Shown piece after piece: positions 1-8,580 of a stretch of 58,906 nucleotides of DNA (the stretch's first letter is position 1; the number at the start of each line of letters is the position of its first letter). The notes beneath the pieces were generated by a model, which saw nothing but the letters and a program-made list of their open reading frames with translations, was not told the origin of the DNA and did no database searches. The translations under genes were made by a program, and so were the position numbers. The DNA is from a virus. The stretch is taken from the IMG/VR virus record IMGVR_UViG_3300027779_003675, positions 1 to 58,906 of that record; one strand, 5' to 3'.

Positions 1-213
1 AAAGGCCAAAAGGGATTGGCCTCAAGTGTCGCTGGTCCCAAGGGCCAAAAGGGGTTGGCTTCAAGTGTCGCTGGTCCCAAGGGCCAAAAGGGGTTGGCCT
101 CAAGTGTCGCTGGTCCCAAGGGTCAAAAGGGACTTGCTTCGAGCACCGCTGGTCCCGCTGGATCCGCTGGACCTAAGGGTCAAAAGGGACTTGCTTCGAG
201 TACCGCTGGTCCC
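1..213 (+). repeat. 39-bp tandem repeat encoding collagen-like blocks
   Basis: Near-identical 39-bp units begin at 1, 40, 79 and 118. A fifth begins at 175 after an 18-bp insertion, and a partial unit begins near 241. Each encodes 13 residues (KGQKGLASSVAGP). The first three copies are almost identical and later ones are diverged, which suggests recent slippage or expansion. Confidence 0.9.
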
Positions 214-588
214 GCTGGTCCCGCTGGATCCGCTGGATCTAAGGGTCAAAAAGGAGAGGAAGGAAGCGGTGGTTCAGTTACCGCGGGACCCGGAATTAAT
301 GTATCTTTAGGTCAAGTTTCGTTGGATTATACTGGTGAGAGTAGCAACTTTATAAATTCTGCGGCCACAGGAACAACAGTAAGTGCGACAGCTGATTATG
401 TTTTATTCGAAGACGTAACTAGTACCGATACCGTCAAGAAGTGTTTACTTAAATATTTGCCATTTCCTCGAAGTCTATCTATAAGCTCACCTAGCAGCTG
501 TCAAGTTAGGCTGAGTTGGACAATAGGCACTAGTAACTTTACTAGTACAACAACTGTTATTGGGTGTAGCGGAGGAGGAGGATCGTAA
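1..588 (+). CDS. Collagen-like fibre protein, 5' end outside window
   Basis: The reading frame is open to base 1, so the N-terminus lies outside the window. About the first 90 residues are collagen-like Gly-X-Y stretches: repeated GPKGQKGLASSVA blocks, then GPAGPAGSAGSKGQKGEEG. Lysine often occupies the Y position before Gly (PKG, QKG, SKG), the context used by collagen lysyl hydroxylases. A C-terminal domain of about 105 residues, rich in Ser/Thr and beta-prone, follows and ends in SGGGGS. By phage analogy it is a virion fibre or decoration protein, and the C-terminal domain may trimerise or bind receptor. It overlaps the next start (TAATG). A collagen lysyl hydroxylase-like gene (39013) and a collagen glycosyltransferase-like gene (1892) in the same window make it a likely modified substrate (inference). 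Confidence 0.85.
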   Translation, partial: KGQKGLASSVAGPKGQKGLASSVAGPKGQKGLASSVAGPKGQKGLASSTAGPAGSAGPKGQKGLASSTAGPAGPAGSAGSKGQKGEEGSGGSVTAGPGINVSLGQVSLDYTGESSNFINSAATGTTVSATADYVLFEDVTSTDTVKKCLLKYLPFPRSLSISSPSSCQVRLSWTIGTSNFTSTTTVIGCSGGGGS

Positions 589-956
589 TGACTATATTAG
601 AATTAACAAATAAAAAAGAAGAATTGCTAACGCAAATAACAAGCAACGCTGATTGGAGTAGTTTACATGCCATAAGCGCATTGAGCGCAGAGTTGGAGTA
701 CGATCCACAGTACGAACAAGCTGAGGGAGGAATAGAGAACGACGGAGACGATCGCAGGGTATCTGTCGGCGTCAAAGGTTCTCAAAATAAGCTGGCGAGC
801 AGTAATCGCGAAATGGCGGCCGACCATCTTGTAGAAGAAAACGGACAATCCGATGCAGAAATTTACGAGTGGGCTTTCAGCAAAGACGACTGGCTGGCTG
901 GGGCGAAACTGTTAATGGAAATTGAATGGCTAGAGGGAATTAAAAGTAAATTATGA
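588..956 (+). CDS. Hypothetical protein, 122 aa
   Basis: Not recognised. It is an acidic protein with a predicted helical start (ILELTNKKEELLTQI) and a Trp-containing C-terminal helix. The ATG overlaps the stop of the collagen-like gene, indicating translational coupling, and its own stop overlaps the next start by 4 nt. Position directly behind a fibre gene makes a fibre-assembly or attachment role conceivable, but nothing in the sequence proves it. Confidence 0.6.
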   Translation: MTILELTNKKEELLTQITSNADWSSLHAISALSAELEYDPQYEQAEGGIENDGDDRRVSVGVKGSQNKLASSNREMAADHLVEENGQSDAEIYEWAFSKDDWLAGAKLLMEIEWLEGIKSKL

Positions 957-1264
957 GTATTGAATTTACATGGGTACAACGGCGGCCAGCTATTAATGCT
1001 GGGGATGATAATGTGTGCCAATGGTTACTTCATTTGAGAGCGGTAGATGGTGAGGCAGCTTCTTACATTAGCGAGACAGTCGACATAACTAAAGATCAAA
1101 AACCTATAGGCGATTGGCTTCCGGCAGATATAGAGGCAATGAGTGAAGCGTATCGTCGTATAAACAAATGGGATACAACACTAACTTCTGACATAGAAGA
1201 ACAATTGAGTGCACCAAGGACGGTAGATGGCTGGAACGAGGAAACTTTAAGTGTCGATACCTAA
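953..1264 (+). CDS. Hypothetical protein, 103 aa
   Basis: Not recognised. It starts in an ATGA overlap with the previous gene and overlaps the following GTG-started glycosyltransferase by 14 nt, so it belongs to the same plus-strand transcription unit. Composition is that of a small soluble protein with no signal peptide or membrane segment. The central DWLPADIEAMSEAYRRINKW resembles an amphipathic helix. Confidence 0.55.
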   Translation: MSIEFTWVQRRPAINAGDDNVCQWLLHLRAVDGEAASYISETVDITKDQKPIGDWLPADIEAMSEAYRRINKWDTTLTSDIEEQLSAPRTVDGWNEETLSVDT

Positions 1265-1889
1265 AGTTATTCATCAAGTTTGGGGCGGGCCGATGCCGTT
1301 GGGGATACAGGAGTGTCTGGATTCCGTGAAACGGGTCATGCCCGATTATGATGTGGTGGTTCACAAGAAAGAAGATATGGACGAGCTAGTGCCGGAACAG
1401 TTCAGTTTAGTGGAAAGGACTAATCTTTATCGCAACCGACTGTTATATTCCCAAGGAGGATGGTGGGTGGATGCTGATTGTTACGTCTTGCGGCCATTTA
1501 ATTCAGACCAATCTTGCTCATTTGGGACACAAGAGAGGTCGACTAATTATACCCCTCCGTTGGTGGTGGATTGGGCCTTCGGCTCTGAAGCGGGAAACCC
1601 AGACCTAGTTGGGGTTCTAAGGCGTCTAGCTCCATCAGTATTAAACCGAAGATCTAGTTCAGGGCAAACTACCGAAATGTTACCGTTGGGTGAGCATATG
1701 GCTAAGGAGTTAGGGGGTAAAAAGCTCGAGCCATGCCATGTTTACGGTAGTAGAAGATTTTCCCATAGGAAACCTAGTAAAATGATACAGCGAGACGCTA
1801 CATTAGTTCATTTATTTTTAGGCTCGTGGTACGCTAAAGACTGGAGAAACGGCGTTATAGACAAAGTAAAAGAAGTGGAGAAGTGGTAA
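1251..1889 (+). CDS. Glycosyltransferase, GT32/Gly_transf_sug type
   Basis: GT-A type sugar transferase. The N-terminus IPKVIHQVWGG matches the opening strand of the DXD sugar-binding (Gly_transf_sug, GT32-like) family. The central NRLLYSQGGWWVDADCYVL holds the family signature, with a VDAD motif for metal and nucleotide-sugar binding. At 212 aa it is near complete. The start is GTG at 1251, inside the previous gene. It would add a sugar to a glycan or to a virion protein. Its stop faces the stop of the minus-strand GT25/PLOD fusion only 2 nt away, with no obvious terminator between. The acceptor is unknown. Confidence 0.8.
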   Translation: MSIPKVIHQVWGGPMPLGIQECLDSVKRVMPDYDVVVHKKEDMDELVPEQFSLVERTNLYRNRLLYSQGGWWVDADCYVLRPFNSDQSCSFGTQERSTNYTPPLVVDWAFGSEAGNPDLVGVLRRLAPSVLNRRSSSGQTTEMLPLGEHMAKELGGKKLEPCHVYGSRRFSHRKPSKMIQRDATLVHLFLGSWYAKDWRNGVIDKVKEVEKW

Positions 1890-1891
1890 AT

Positions 1892-4075
1892 TCAATATCT
1901 CCAGTTTATAATTCCATAGTCATGCCTGTTGTCGGCGTGAAATAAAACTCTCTTGTATCCTAGGTTTTTGACAAAAGATATATCTGCGTCCCCTTTTTCA
2001 TTATAGGGGTTCGGGTTATCTTCTATAATTTTTCTTTTTATAAGATAGCACGCTCCGACAAAAGGTACAGTCCAGCATTTTTTATCTTTCCTTTCTAGGA
2101 TGTCGAAATAATTATCGGACTGTTTGTAATATCCGCTTTCGGAGAAAGCTCCCCAAAAATTAGACTGATTAGAAACTTTTCCGTTTATTGTCTCTCTTAA
2201 GACCGGAGCTACTACGTTTTTGTTTGTTTTTATTAGCTCGTTGAGGGTTTCTGGATTTCTCAACAAGCAAAGGTTCTCTATATAAAAGTGGTAATCGTAA
2301 TTGTAGTTAAGGGACTCTTTAAATATTCGATTTCTTTTTGGCCCTTCGCGCTCATTTGTTGGGCTGTATAACACCTCTTTGTAATCGTTAACGTCTATAG
2401 CTTCTTTTATGGTTTTTAGTTTATCTTGAGAGTCTTCTATATGGAGTATTATATTGGATTTAGGAAAGTTGAGATCTCTAACGTAGTTGAAGAACTTCCC
2501 CCAATTAGCGCTATCTAAGTTAGAGACGCAGTAAAGAGAAATATAAACAATAGGATTGTCTATAAGTTTACCAGTTGGTGAAAATGAAAAATCAGAGCTC
2601 CAACCTTTAGTTAGGTAATTGGATAAAGCCCAAAACTTTTCCTTACTAGAGTTTCCGTGCGCCACCAACGGTCTCGTGTTAGTGACCGTGTTATGCAGTC
2701 TTCCTCCTTCGATTGTTACGTCGTCGTAGGACCACCCCAAGCATTGAAAAATTTCACATTTGTAATCTAAAGAAATCAACCTCTTGTGTCTTCCGTTTAG
2801 GAATTCGAGGGTATAGTATAGTTGGTCGTCCGATATGTTAGGTAAGCTGTCATCCTTGGCTCGTTGAGTTATTTTACTTAAGTCTTTAGCGTAACCTATG
2901 AAGGATCCTGAGTTTAAGTATCTATAGTGATAAGGAGACTCTGGGTATCTGTTAGCTAAGGACCTGTCGGGCCAACAAGACTGTTCCGCCGCAAACAAGG
3001 TGGGAATGTTTTTCGATAGAAATAACTCTACGATACGTTTCAAGCTATCTAAGAATAAAATATCATAGCCATCCACAAATAGAACTATGGCGTTAGGGTC
3101 TTTTTTTAGCTTTTCTAGCTCTGGGATTAGTAGGTTGATTTTTTGTCCTCCCCCGGGGTCGCTCACCATATCTCCTCCTCCCCAAGGGGAATCTAGCCCT
3201 AATATTTTCAAGGGGATTTCGTTTGCTACCGATGTCCTTATATGTTTTTCCAGACCTTCGTTTAACGCGTTGTCAGCTACCGTGTAGCAGTATATGTTTT
3301 TTTTATATAAGCTTACGCATGAAGTATCTTTCTCTATGTCTGAGTTGTACCCTTGAGGTAAGGCTTGTTGCCAAATTTCGAACTTGCCGAGGTTAGAAGA
3401 TAAAGCTTTTATAACCGGGGTAAAAACTTCAGAAAAATCCTTTCTCCTATGCTTAGTCCAACAGGCGGCTAAGAATTCATCTGGCGTTACTAAGTTTTCT
3501 AATATCTTGGTTGACAGGAGCTTTGAGGCTCCCTCTTTTCCTATAATGTAAGCGTGGGTGTTGTACGAGAAAGCGGGCTTAACAAAAAGTTCTTCTCCGT
3601 CTACTGGCTCTTCTTTATTTTTCGAGACTTTGTTTCTCCCTAAGTAGAGAACATCTGTATCGGGGCATTTGGGTAATGACTTTGTTATAAACTTTTTAAG
3701 TTCGCCGGAATGCCAAAAAGCGTCGTCTTCTAATATAAGGGCTGTTTCGTTTTTCGATACTATCTCTTTCCATAAGTGTAAATGACTCAGAGTGCAGCCT
3801 ATTTCTGGGCTTCTAACTTCTCTGTTGTCCCAGCCGGAAAAATTAAATCCTTGAAAACTGCTAGTTTCAGACGTTTTCCATTTAGGGTAAACTTTACATT
3901 TTTGTTCGAGTAACCAGTGTTGAAGCAGGTTGACATCGATATTCCTAAAATCAAAAGCCTCTACGAACTTTATAGGAACGCAGAGGCCTTCTTCGAGGAG
4001 TAATTTAGATATTCTGTCTTTTTTTTCTCTTCTAGCTTTGAGGTTTAAGACGTATATCCTGTTTATGGAAAGCAT
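1892..4075 (-). CDS. GT25 + PLOD/LH3-like collagen glycosyltransferase fusion
   Basis: Three domains in 727 aa. Residues 1-245 are a GT25 glycosyltransferase (family of collagen galactosyltransferases and LOS transferases), with ALILEDDAFW at 112-121 and the acceptor-side YNTHAYIIGKEGA. Residues 255-495 match the glucosyltransferase domain of lysyl hydroxylase 3/PLOD: GGGQK (308-312), metal motif VDGYD (334-338), CWPDRSLANRYP and YLNSGSFIGYA. Residues 508-727 match the PLOD accessory domain: NKNVVAPVLRE, SNFWGAFSESGYY, WTVPFVGACYLIK, and NRHDYG near the end. In animals GT25 galactosylates hydroxylysine and the LH3 GT domain adds glucose, so this protein could perform both steps. The lysyl hydroxylase domain that normally follows is absent but is encoded at 39013-39711. 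Acceptor: probably the collagen-like fibre (inference). Confidence 0.85.
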   Translation of the reverse strand: MLSINRIYVLNLKARREKKDRISKLLLEEGLCVPIKFVEAFDFRNIDVNLLQHWLLEQKCKVYPKWKTSETSSFQGFNFSGWDNREVRSPEIGCTLSHLHLWKEIVSKNETALILEDDAFWHSGELKKFITKSLPKCPDTDVLYLGRNKVSKNKEEPVDGEELFVKPAFSYNTHAYIIGKEGASKLLSTKILENLVTPDEFLAACWTKHRRKDFSEVFTPVIKALSSNLGKFEIWQQALPQGYNSDIEKDTSCVSLYKKNIYCYTVADNALNEGLEKHIRTSVANEIPLKILGLDSPWGGGDMVSDPGGGQKINLLIPELEKLKKDPNAIVLFVDGYDILFLDSLKRIVELFLSKNIPTLFAAEQSCWPDRSLANRYPESPYHYRYLNSGSFIGYAKDLSKITQRAKDDSLPNISDDQLYYTLEFLNGRHKRLISLDYKCEIFQCLGWSYDDVTIEGGRLHNTVTNTRPLVAHGNSSKEKFWALSNYLTKGWSSDFSFSPTGKLIDNPIVYISLYCVSNLDSANWGKFFNYVRDLNFPKSNIILHIEDSQDKLKTIKEAIDVNDYKEVLYSPTNEREGPKRNRIFKESLNYNYDYHFYIENLCLLRNPETLNELIKTNKNVVAPVLRETINGKVSNQSNFWGAFSESGYYKQSDNYFDILERKDKKCWTVPFVGACYLIKRKIIEDNPNPYNEKGDADISFVKNLGYKRVLFHADNRHDYGIINWRY

Positions 4076-4084
4076 CTATCTATA

Positions 4085-4852
4085 TTAGCCCAATTTATTG
4101 ATTCTTTCTATCAATTTGAACGTCAGGCTTTTGGGGATGTCCTCTAGCTCCGTGATTCCCTCTGGGTCTTGAACCATCTCCTCTTTAGCTATCTTGCTTA
4201 TGACATCTTCGAAGCTTACTCCTTTTTCTTTCATTTTTTTAGCTAAAAGAAAACTTGGATTAGCCAAAGCGTTCCGCTTTGATTTAACTGAGGCTGGGGC
4301 CGAGGAGCTTCCTGACGATGATGAAGATCCTGACGATGGTGAAGATCCTGACATTTCGTCCCAAGAGACGATGTTAATCTTTAAGAAGTTCCTTACGCAT
4401 CGGCAAAAGGATCTGTTTTCCGCCATTTCAACTAGGTATAGCTTTCCGAATCCATTGGTATTATCTACCGTAGCGGAGCTCATGGACTGAAACGTTACCT
4501 CCCTGTTTTCTGTTTCGTAATTCGGTGTCCATTTTATAGTGCAGGAGGCCGCTGCGTATTCGAGAGATGCAAATTTTATATCGTACCCAACGTCTACGAA
4601 CCCTCTTATTTGGGCGAGATCTTTTATTCCCCCTAAAAGGATTATTAAGTCTCTGTCTTGCAGTTGGCTCACGTCCGTCTCTTGGGTCCTCTGCCTATTC
4701 GGCACTAAAAATTCAGACTTAACCATTTTCCTCCAATCTACTAGTCCGTTTTCTTGGTAAACGTAGTCTAGCCCCTCCGTTAGTCCGTACTCGTTGCGTT
4801 TGATTACCTTGGGAGGAGTGGATTTGCTTGTGGTTTTGGTCTTAGCAGCCAT
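4085..4852 (-). CDS. Hypothetical protein, possible DNA annealing/recombination factor
   Basis: 255 aa, no certain family. A conserved-looking core (residues about 20-165) ends in GFGKLYLVEMAENRSFCRCV and FLKINIV, a pattern that resembles single-strand annealing or other phage recombination proteins, although I cannot confirm it. A Ser-rich linker (SGSSPSSGSSSSSG) then leads to a helical C-terminal domain (about 195-255) with Lys- and Glu-rich segments. The modular core-linker-tail layout would suit a DNA-binding protein with a partner-binding tail. It lies among glycosyltransferase genes but is separated from each neighbour by about 9 nt. Confidence 0.45.
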   Translation of the reverse strand: MAAKTKTTSKSTPPKVIKRNEYGLTEGLDYVYQENGLVDWRKMVKSEFLVPNRQRTQETDVSQLQDRDLIILLGGIKDLAQIRGFVDVGYDIKFASLEYAAASCTIKWTPNYETENREVTFQSMSSATVDNTNGFGKLYLVEMAENRSFCRCVRNFLKINIVSWDEMSGSSPSSGSSSSSGSSSAPASVKSKRNALANPSFLLAKKMKEKGVSFEDVISKIAKEEMVQDPEGITELEDIPKSLTFKLIERINKLG

Positions 4853-4861
4853 GAGGGTATC

Positions 4862-6079
4862 CTACTGTGTCTTTGCTGAAGAGTCAAGCTTTTTCTCTAC
4901 CAGAAAGCAGAGGAAGTCGGCCTCCTCCCAAAAGAGGTCTTCGTTTTCTGGGTTTAGCTCTACTTTTGTGATTTTTTTGGTTAATTTCTCTATAGGTTTA
5001 TCTGTTTTCCACCCATATTCTGAGTCATAAATTTTTCCTCTAGATAATATAAACTTATTGGGCAAATAAAATAATTTATTAATATCAACGCCCTCTAGTT
5101 GTTTTATATTTTCCTTTTTCGTTATACTCTCACTGTTTACTATTGTTAAGCTATCTAAAAACTCAAACTTTAGATCGTTTAACTCTTCGCCTTCGAGCTG
5201 ACTCATGACTTCAAGGGGTACGGGTATTTGAGTTAAGGTTTCTACAAACTCTATCATAGAGTTATCTTTCACTCTGCATATGACTTTTATTATTTTGTCT
5301 TTATTTGCCTTTACCAAGGCGATGCTGATTGGCTTGTCAGTTACTATAACGCATTTGTTTTTGTCAAAAACAGGAAGAAGGTTCTCTTCGCTAAAGTGCA
5401 AGTCCATTCTAACCACCAAAGGGTTTACTTCTGGGAGGCTAGTTACCGCGTCAGGTATATACTCTATGATAGTTTGCTTGTATTGTTTACCTAGGTAGAT
5501 TATCTCGTAGTCATAGTCGAAATCTATTTCCAACAGCTTGCAAACAGATGAGGTTATTACGTCGGGAAATATCGTATTTATAGTCTTGGGGAACTCCTCC
5601 TTTGCGTATGTCGGCTTGTCTCCCCCTTTGTCCGAATCTAAAAGTATAAAGTCTGAATCTTCCGACCAGTATGGAGCAGAGTTTTGAGGTGGAGCGTTAG
5701 AGTATAAACCCACTATCTTTCTTCCGTAATGTGACGCTATATGAATAGGAAAGCTATCAATACCAACATGACATAAGGAATTTTTTATAATATATGCCGT
5801 TTGAGAGATAGAGGTTTGGCCATTTAGGCAAATAATGTTTTGGAGAGCTTTATCTTCCTTAGTGCCTACTTGCACGATAGTTATACCGTGTGGGGAGAGG
5901 AACTTGTTTAAAAAGTCTACCGTGTCTTGCCAATAGTCGTAGGTTCTAGAGTCGAACTTGCCGTCTCCTGTATGCAAAGTTATGTATTTACTAGCAGGGA
6001 CAGCAAAAAATCTCTCTAAAATAAAAGGCTTGTCTATTTTTAGTCCGGAACTTGTAGAGTAAGCTTCTAGTATATGCAT
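4862..6079 (-). CDS. Heptosyltransferase-like protein, C-terminal GT9 half
   Basis: The first 180 residues carry the C-terminal half of a GT9/ADP-heptose LPS heptosyltransferase fold: SKYITLHTG, a TIVQVGTKEDKAL strand, then TSISQTAYIIKNSLCHVGIDSFPIHIASHYGRKIVGLYSN, the family donor-binding region. The N-terminal Rossmann half is missing here and sits at the C-terminus of the upstream gene, whose stop overlaps this ATG by one base (TGATG). The two genes therefore look like one heptosyltransferase split by a stop/restart. The last 220 residues are unrecognised. Expected role: sugar transfer from an NDP-heptose-like donor to a phage or host glycan. Confidence 0.65.
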   Translation of the reverse strand: MHILEAYSTSSGLKIDKPFILERFFAVPASKYITLHTGDGKFDSRTYDYWQDTVDFLNKFLSPHGITIVQVGTKEDKALQNIICLNGQTSISQTAYIIKNSLCHVGIDSFPIHIASHYGRKIVGLYSNAPPQNSAPYWSEDSDFILLDSDKGGDKPTYAKEEFPKTINTIFPDVITSSVCKLLEIDFDYDYEIIYLGKQYKQTIIEYIPDAVTSLPEVNPLVVRMDLHFSEENLLPVFDKNKCVIVTDKPISIALVKANKDKIIKVICRVKDNSMIEFVETLTQIPVPLEVMSQLEGEELNDLKFEFLDSLTIVNSESITKKENIKQLEGVDINKLFYLPNKFILSRGKIYDSEYGWKTDKPIEKLTKKITKVELNPENEDLFWEEADFLCFLVEKKLDSSAKTQ

Positions 6080-7986
6080 CAGTTCTTTAGGTCAAAGTTT
6101 ATTTTGTCTACACCGTTGTGTTGGTAGTTGAAAAGCTTCTGCGTTCCTATAAAAGGCAAAAAAGCTATTTCAAAATAACCTTTATGATTCCCGCACCCCT
6201 CCAGCCATAACAACTTATCCATTTGAGGGAAGTAAGGGATAGCCTTGTATACGTAAGGGTTGCCGTCTAGAAGCGGAAAGTTCCCCCTGTTGGTCGCTAC
6301 ATATAGATTGTAATCTGGGTAAGTGCTATTAAGGGCTTTAAACAAAGCCGTAGACATAAACACGTCCCCCATGCTTTCCGGTATAACGTATAGAATTCTT
6401 TTTCCCTCGTCGTCGTCTAGGAATTCATTTAGGTCAAATTTCTTAAGCTTAGCGTTCGCCTCCGCGGCTGTCCTTCTGAAAAATTCTTCTACTTTTTTTG
6501 GCTCAACTCCCTTCTGCATTTGGTTTATCCAGTATTGATACCCTTCGTCTTCTATGGTTATGCGGCGTCTTCTAAGGACGTTCTTATACATTGAAAGAAG
6601 CCATTCGCTTGTGTTGCTTGGGTCGACTTCAACCTTAGCTTCTGGGTCGTTCTTTTCTGCCTCTATTTTTATCTCAGAGTAGTCCGCTTTTGGCGCGCCG
6701 TCTATAAATCGCTCTATACGCTTGGCGGTTTTTTCTACCGAGAAGTTGTCAATAGCCCACTGTCTGGATAGCTTTTCTTTTTCTCTTTTTTCTTTTTCGC
6801 CCATTTTGTAGACGCTAGTTAACCCTTCGCAAATAGAACTTGGGTAAGTGCTAGCTTTTCTAAAAAGAGTTTGAATTTCTCTATACTCGCCCCATTCCAG
6901 AGGGATAGATTGAGACCCTTCTTCGCAGCTTTTTTCCCCGCAGCTATAATTAGTCACTAGAGTAATGAGCTCTGCCATCTTAGCTTCTTGTATGGGTATT
7001 TCTTGCCCTCCGCTGGTAAACGGGTGGCAGTAAACGTCCATTAAGTTGTAGATTTCATTGAGTTCGTTTTCCGTGACTCCGTTAAGTATATTAGATGTAA
7101 CTTGACTTTTTTTATTTCCGCAAGATAGGCAGTCTAACCCCTGTCCTTGAAAAGCCTTTACTTCGTACTCGTGGCACTGGGAGCATTTATACGTAGTTAA
7201 AATGTCCGAGTGTTGGACGTTGTATTCGTCGGCAAGTCTTAATATGTTCCAACCCTCATCCCAGTGAGTGTGAAGCAGTAGCTTTCCTGAGCTTCCTGTT
7301 TGAGCTTTCCACATGGAGAAGCCCTCTATCAGGTTTGGCACTAGCTTCCTTAGCTGGTTTCTAAAGACGAAACCTATTACGAACTCGTCATGGCGTATTT
7401 TAAATTTTTTTCTGAGGGCTTTTCTTTTTTCTTCTTCGAGCCTCCTGAAGCTTGAATGATCTATGCAGCCATGCAGGGTTTCAACTTGGCCAAAGCCTAG
7501 CCTCTTAAGCTCTTTCTCTGCGAAGTTACTCCATACCCAGAAGTTTTTAGCTTCTTTTGCGCATTTTATAGCAGTGGGGATAATCGGCAGGGAGTCTAGG
7601 GTCGTCCATATTGCCGAGGTGATCTCATTGAACCATGCTTTCTCCAAGGCGAAGTCAACGCCCCAGATATCCTGACACCCTATGTATACATCGGGTTTTT
7701 CGTCTTTTATAACTTTATCTATGAGGTCGGCCCCGTAAGAAGTCCTTCTGGCTTGCTCCGGGTCAGGGCTTGTTGGCTGGTTGGGGGGTATAGTTCCTAT
7801 GCTTTTCCAAGGCGTGGCCCGAAGCTTAGGGTCGTTAGCTACTGTCCCGCAGCAGTAATGGACTATGTCGTATTTCTTTGTTTTATATAAATACGATAAA
7901 AGGGCCTTGGCGTTTCGGCCAAAGCCCGTTTTCATTAAAGCGAAATCGCTTTGAAATATTAGCTTCTTTTTACCATTCTTGGTCAT
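6079..7986 (-). CDS. Multidomain GT4 glycosyltransferase with GT9 N-half
   Basis: 635 aa with several modules. Residues 1-430 are a GT-B (GT4-like) transferase: KTGFGRNAKALL at the start and CHPFTSGGQEIPIQEAKMAE near 330, the family E-x7-E region. A CxxC...CxxC insertion (YKCSQC...LDCLSCG, about 265-292) looks like a zinc ribbon. Residues about 465-510 (SEWLLSMYKNVLRR...YQYWINQM) resemble DUF4214. From about 535 the sequence ILYVIPESMGDVFMSTALFK is the N-terminal domain of a GT9 heptosyltransferase, completed by the next gene through TGATG. The gene overlaps the 7970-8539 gene by 17 nt. It is probably a multifunctional glycan-building enzyme, with the acceptor unknown. Confidence 0.75.
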   Translation of the reverse strand: MTKNGKKKLIFQSDFALMKTGFGRNAKALLSYLYKTKKYDIVHYCCGTVANDPKLRATPWKSIGTIPPNQPTSPDPEQARRTSYGADLIDKVIKDEKPDVYIGCQDIWGVDFALEKAWFNEITSAIWTTLDSLPIIPTAIKCAKEAKNFWVWSNFAEKELKRLGFGQVETLHGCIDHSSFRRLEEEKRKALRKKFKIRHDEFVIGFVFRNQLRKLVPNLIEGFSMWKAQTGSSGKLLLHTHWDEGWNILRLADEYNVQHSDILTTYKCSQCHEYEVKAFQGQGLDCLSCGNKKSQVTSNILNGVTENELNEIYNLMDVYCHPFTSGGQEIPIQEAKMAELITLVTNYSCGEKSCEEGSQSIPLEWGEYREIQTLFRKASTYPSSICEGLTSVYKMGEKEKREKEKLSRQWAIDNFSVEKTAKRIERFIDGAPKADYSEIKIEAEKNDPEAKVEVDPSNTSEWLLSMYKNVLRRRRITIEDEGYQYWINQMQKGVEPKKVEEFFRRTAAEANAKLKKFDLNEFLDDDEGKRILYVIPESMGDVFMSTALFKALNSTYPDYNLYVATNRGNFPLLDGNPYVYKAIPYFPQMDKLLWLEGCGNHKGYFEIAFLPFIGTQKLFNYQHNGVDKINFDLKN

Positions 7987-8539
7987 CTAGTGGGTCTGCT
8001 TTTTGTGGCTCGGGTTTCGGTTCAGATTTCTGTGGTTCTTTAGGTTCGGCTTCTGCTTTATTATTTTTACCGGTATAGGCTGTTTTTTCAAAGATTCTTT
8101 CTAAAGAGTAGATTAAGAACTGCTTTAGCATTCTAGCCTCTGGGTAATATAAGCCTATGACAAAGCTGATTTTATTGGTTGAATCCTCTTTGTCTTCTTT
8201 ATTTACGGAGAAGGAGTACCCTACTTGTTTATTGTCTTTCTTGCTGACGTACGGCGCAAATTTAAATTTTACTATTTGGTTTTTACTTCCGTGGTAGCCG
8301 CCGTATTCGGCGTTTCTTTCAATTGCGTCTACTATACCTGAAGCTTCAACCATGCTGAATTTAACCATGACTTTAGCTCTTGGGTTGTCTTTATTCTTTA
8401 CGAAGCTTCCGATTCTCCTGTCGGCATTCCAAGAATCCTGCTTGATGAACGAAGAAAAAAAGGCTTTCTCTTCCGTGGAACTCCAAAAGGAGCAGGCGCT
8501 CCCAGTGACTTTAGGGTTAGGTTTATAGAACTGAATCAT
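7970..8539 (-). CDS. Possible ssDNA-binding-like phage protein
   Basis: 189 aa. The N-terminal 150 residues are a compact beta-rich domain (FYKPNPKVTGSACSFW; RAKVMVKFSMVEASGIVDAIERN). A low-complexity Lys/Glu/Pro linker (PKEPQKSEPKPEPQKAD) follows, and the protein ends in an acidic tail with a terminal aromatic, PLDDQEW. Domain plus Pro-rich linker plus acidic aromatic tip is the architecture of bacterial and phage SSB proteins, hence the suggestion; the fold itself is not proven. It has its own promoter (8552-8580) just downstream of the polymerase gene. Confidence 0.45.
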   Translation of the reverse strand: MIQFYKPNPKVTGSACSFWSSTEEKAFFSSFIKQDSWNADRRIGSFVKNKDNPRAKVMVKFSMVEASGIVDAIERNAEYGGYHGSKNQIVKFKFAPYVSKKDNKQVGYSFSVNKEDKEDSTNKISFVIGLYYPEARMLKQFLIYSLERIFEKTAYTGKNNKAEAEPKEPQKSEPKPEPQKADPLDDQEW

Positions 8540-8551
8540 AACAAAGGAGGC

Positions 8552-8580
8552 ACTTTAAGTCTTTTCTGTTTCTAAGTCAA
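8552..8580 (-). promoter_or_regulatory. Phage promoter before SSB-like gene
   Basis: Minus strand TTGACT-N17-TAAAGT. The -10 is 12 nt from the ATG at 8539, leaving a leader of about 5-6 nt. The -35 is identical to those at 13857, 19357 and 37130. Confidence 0.7.
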
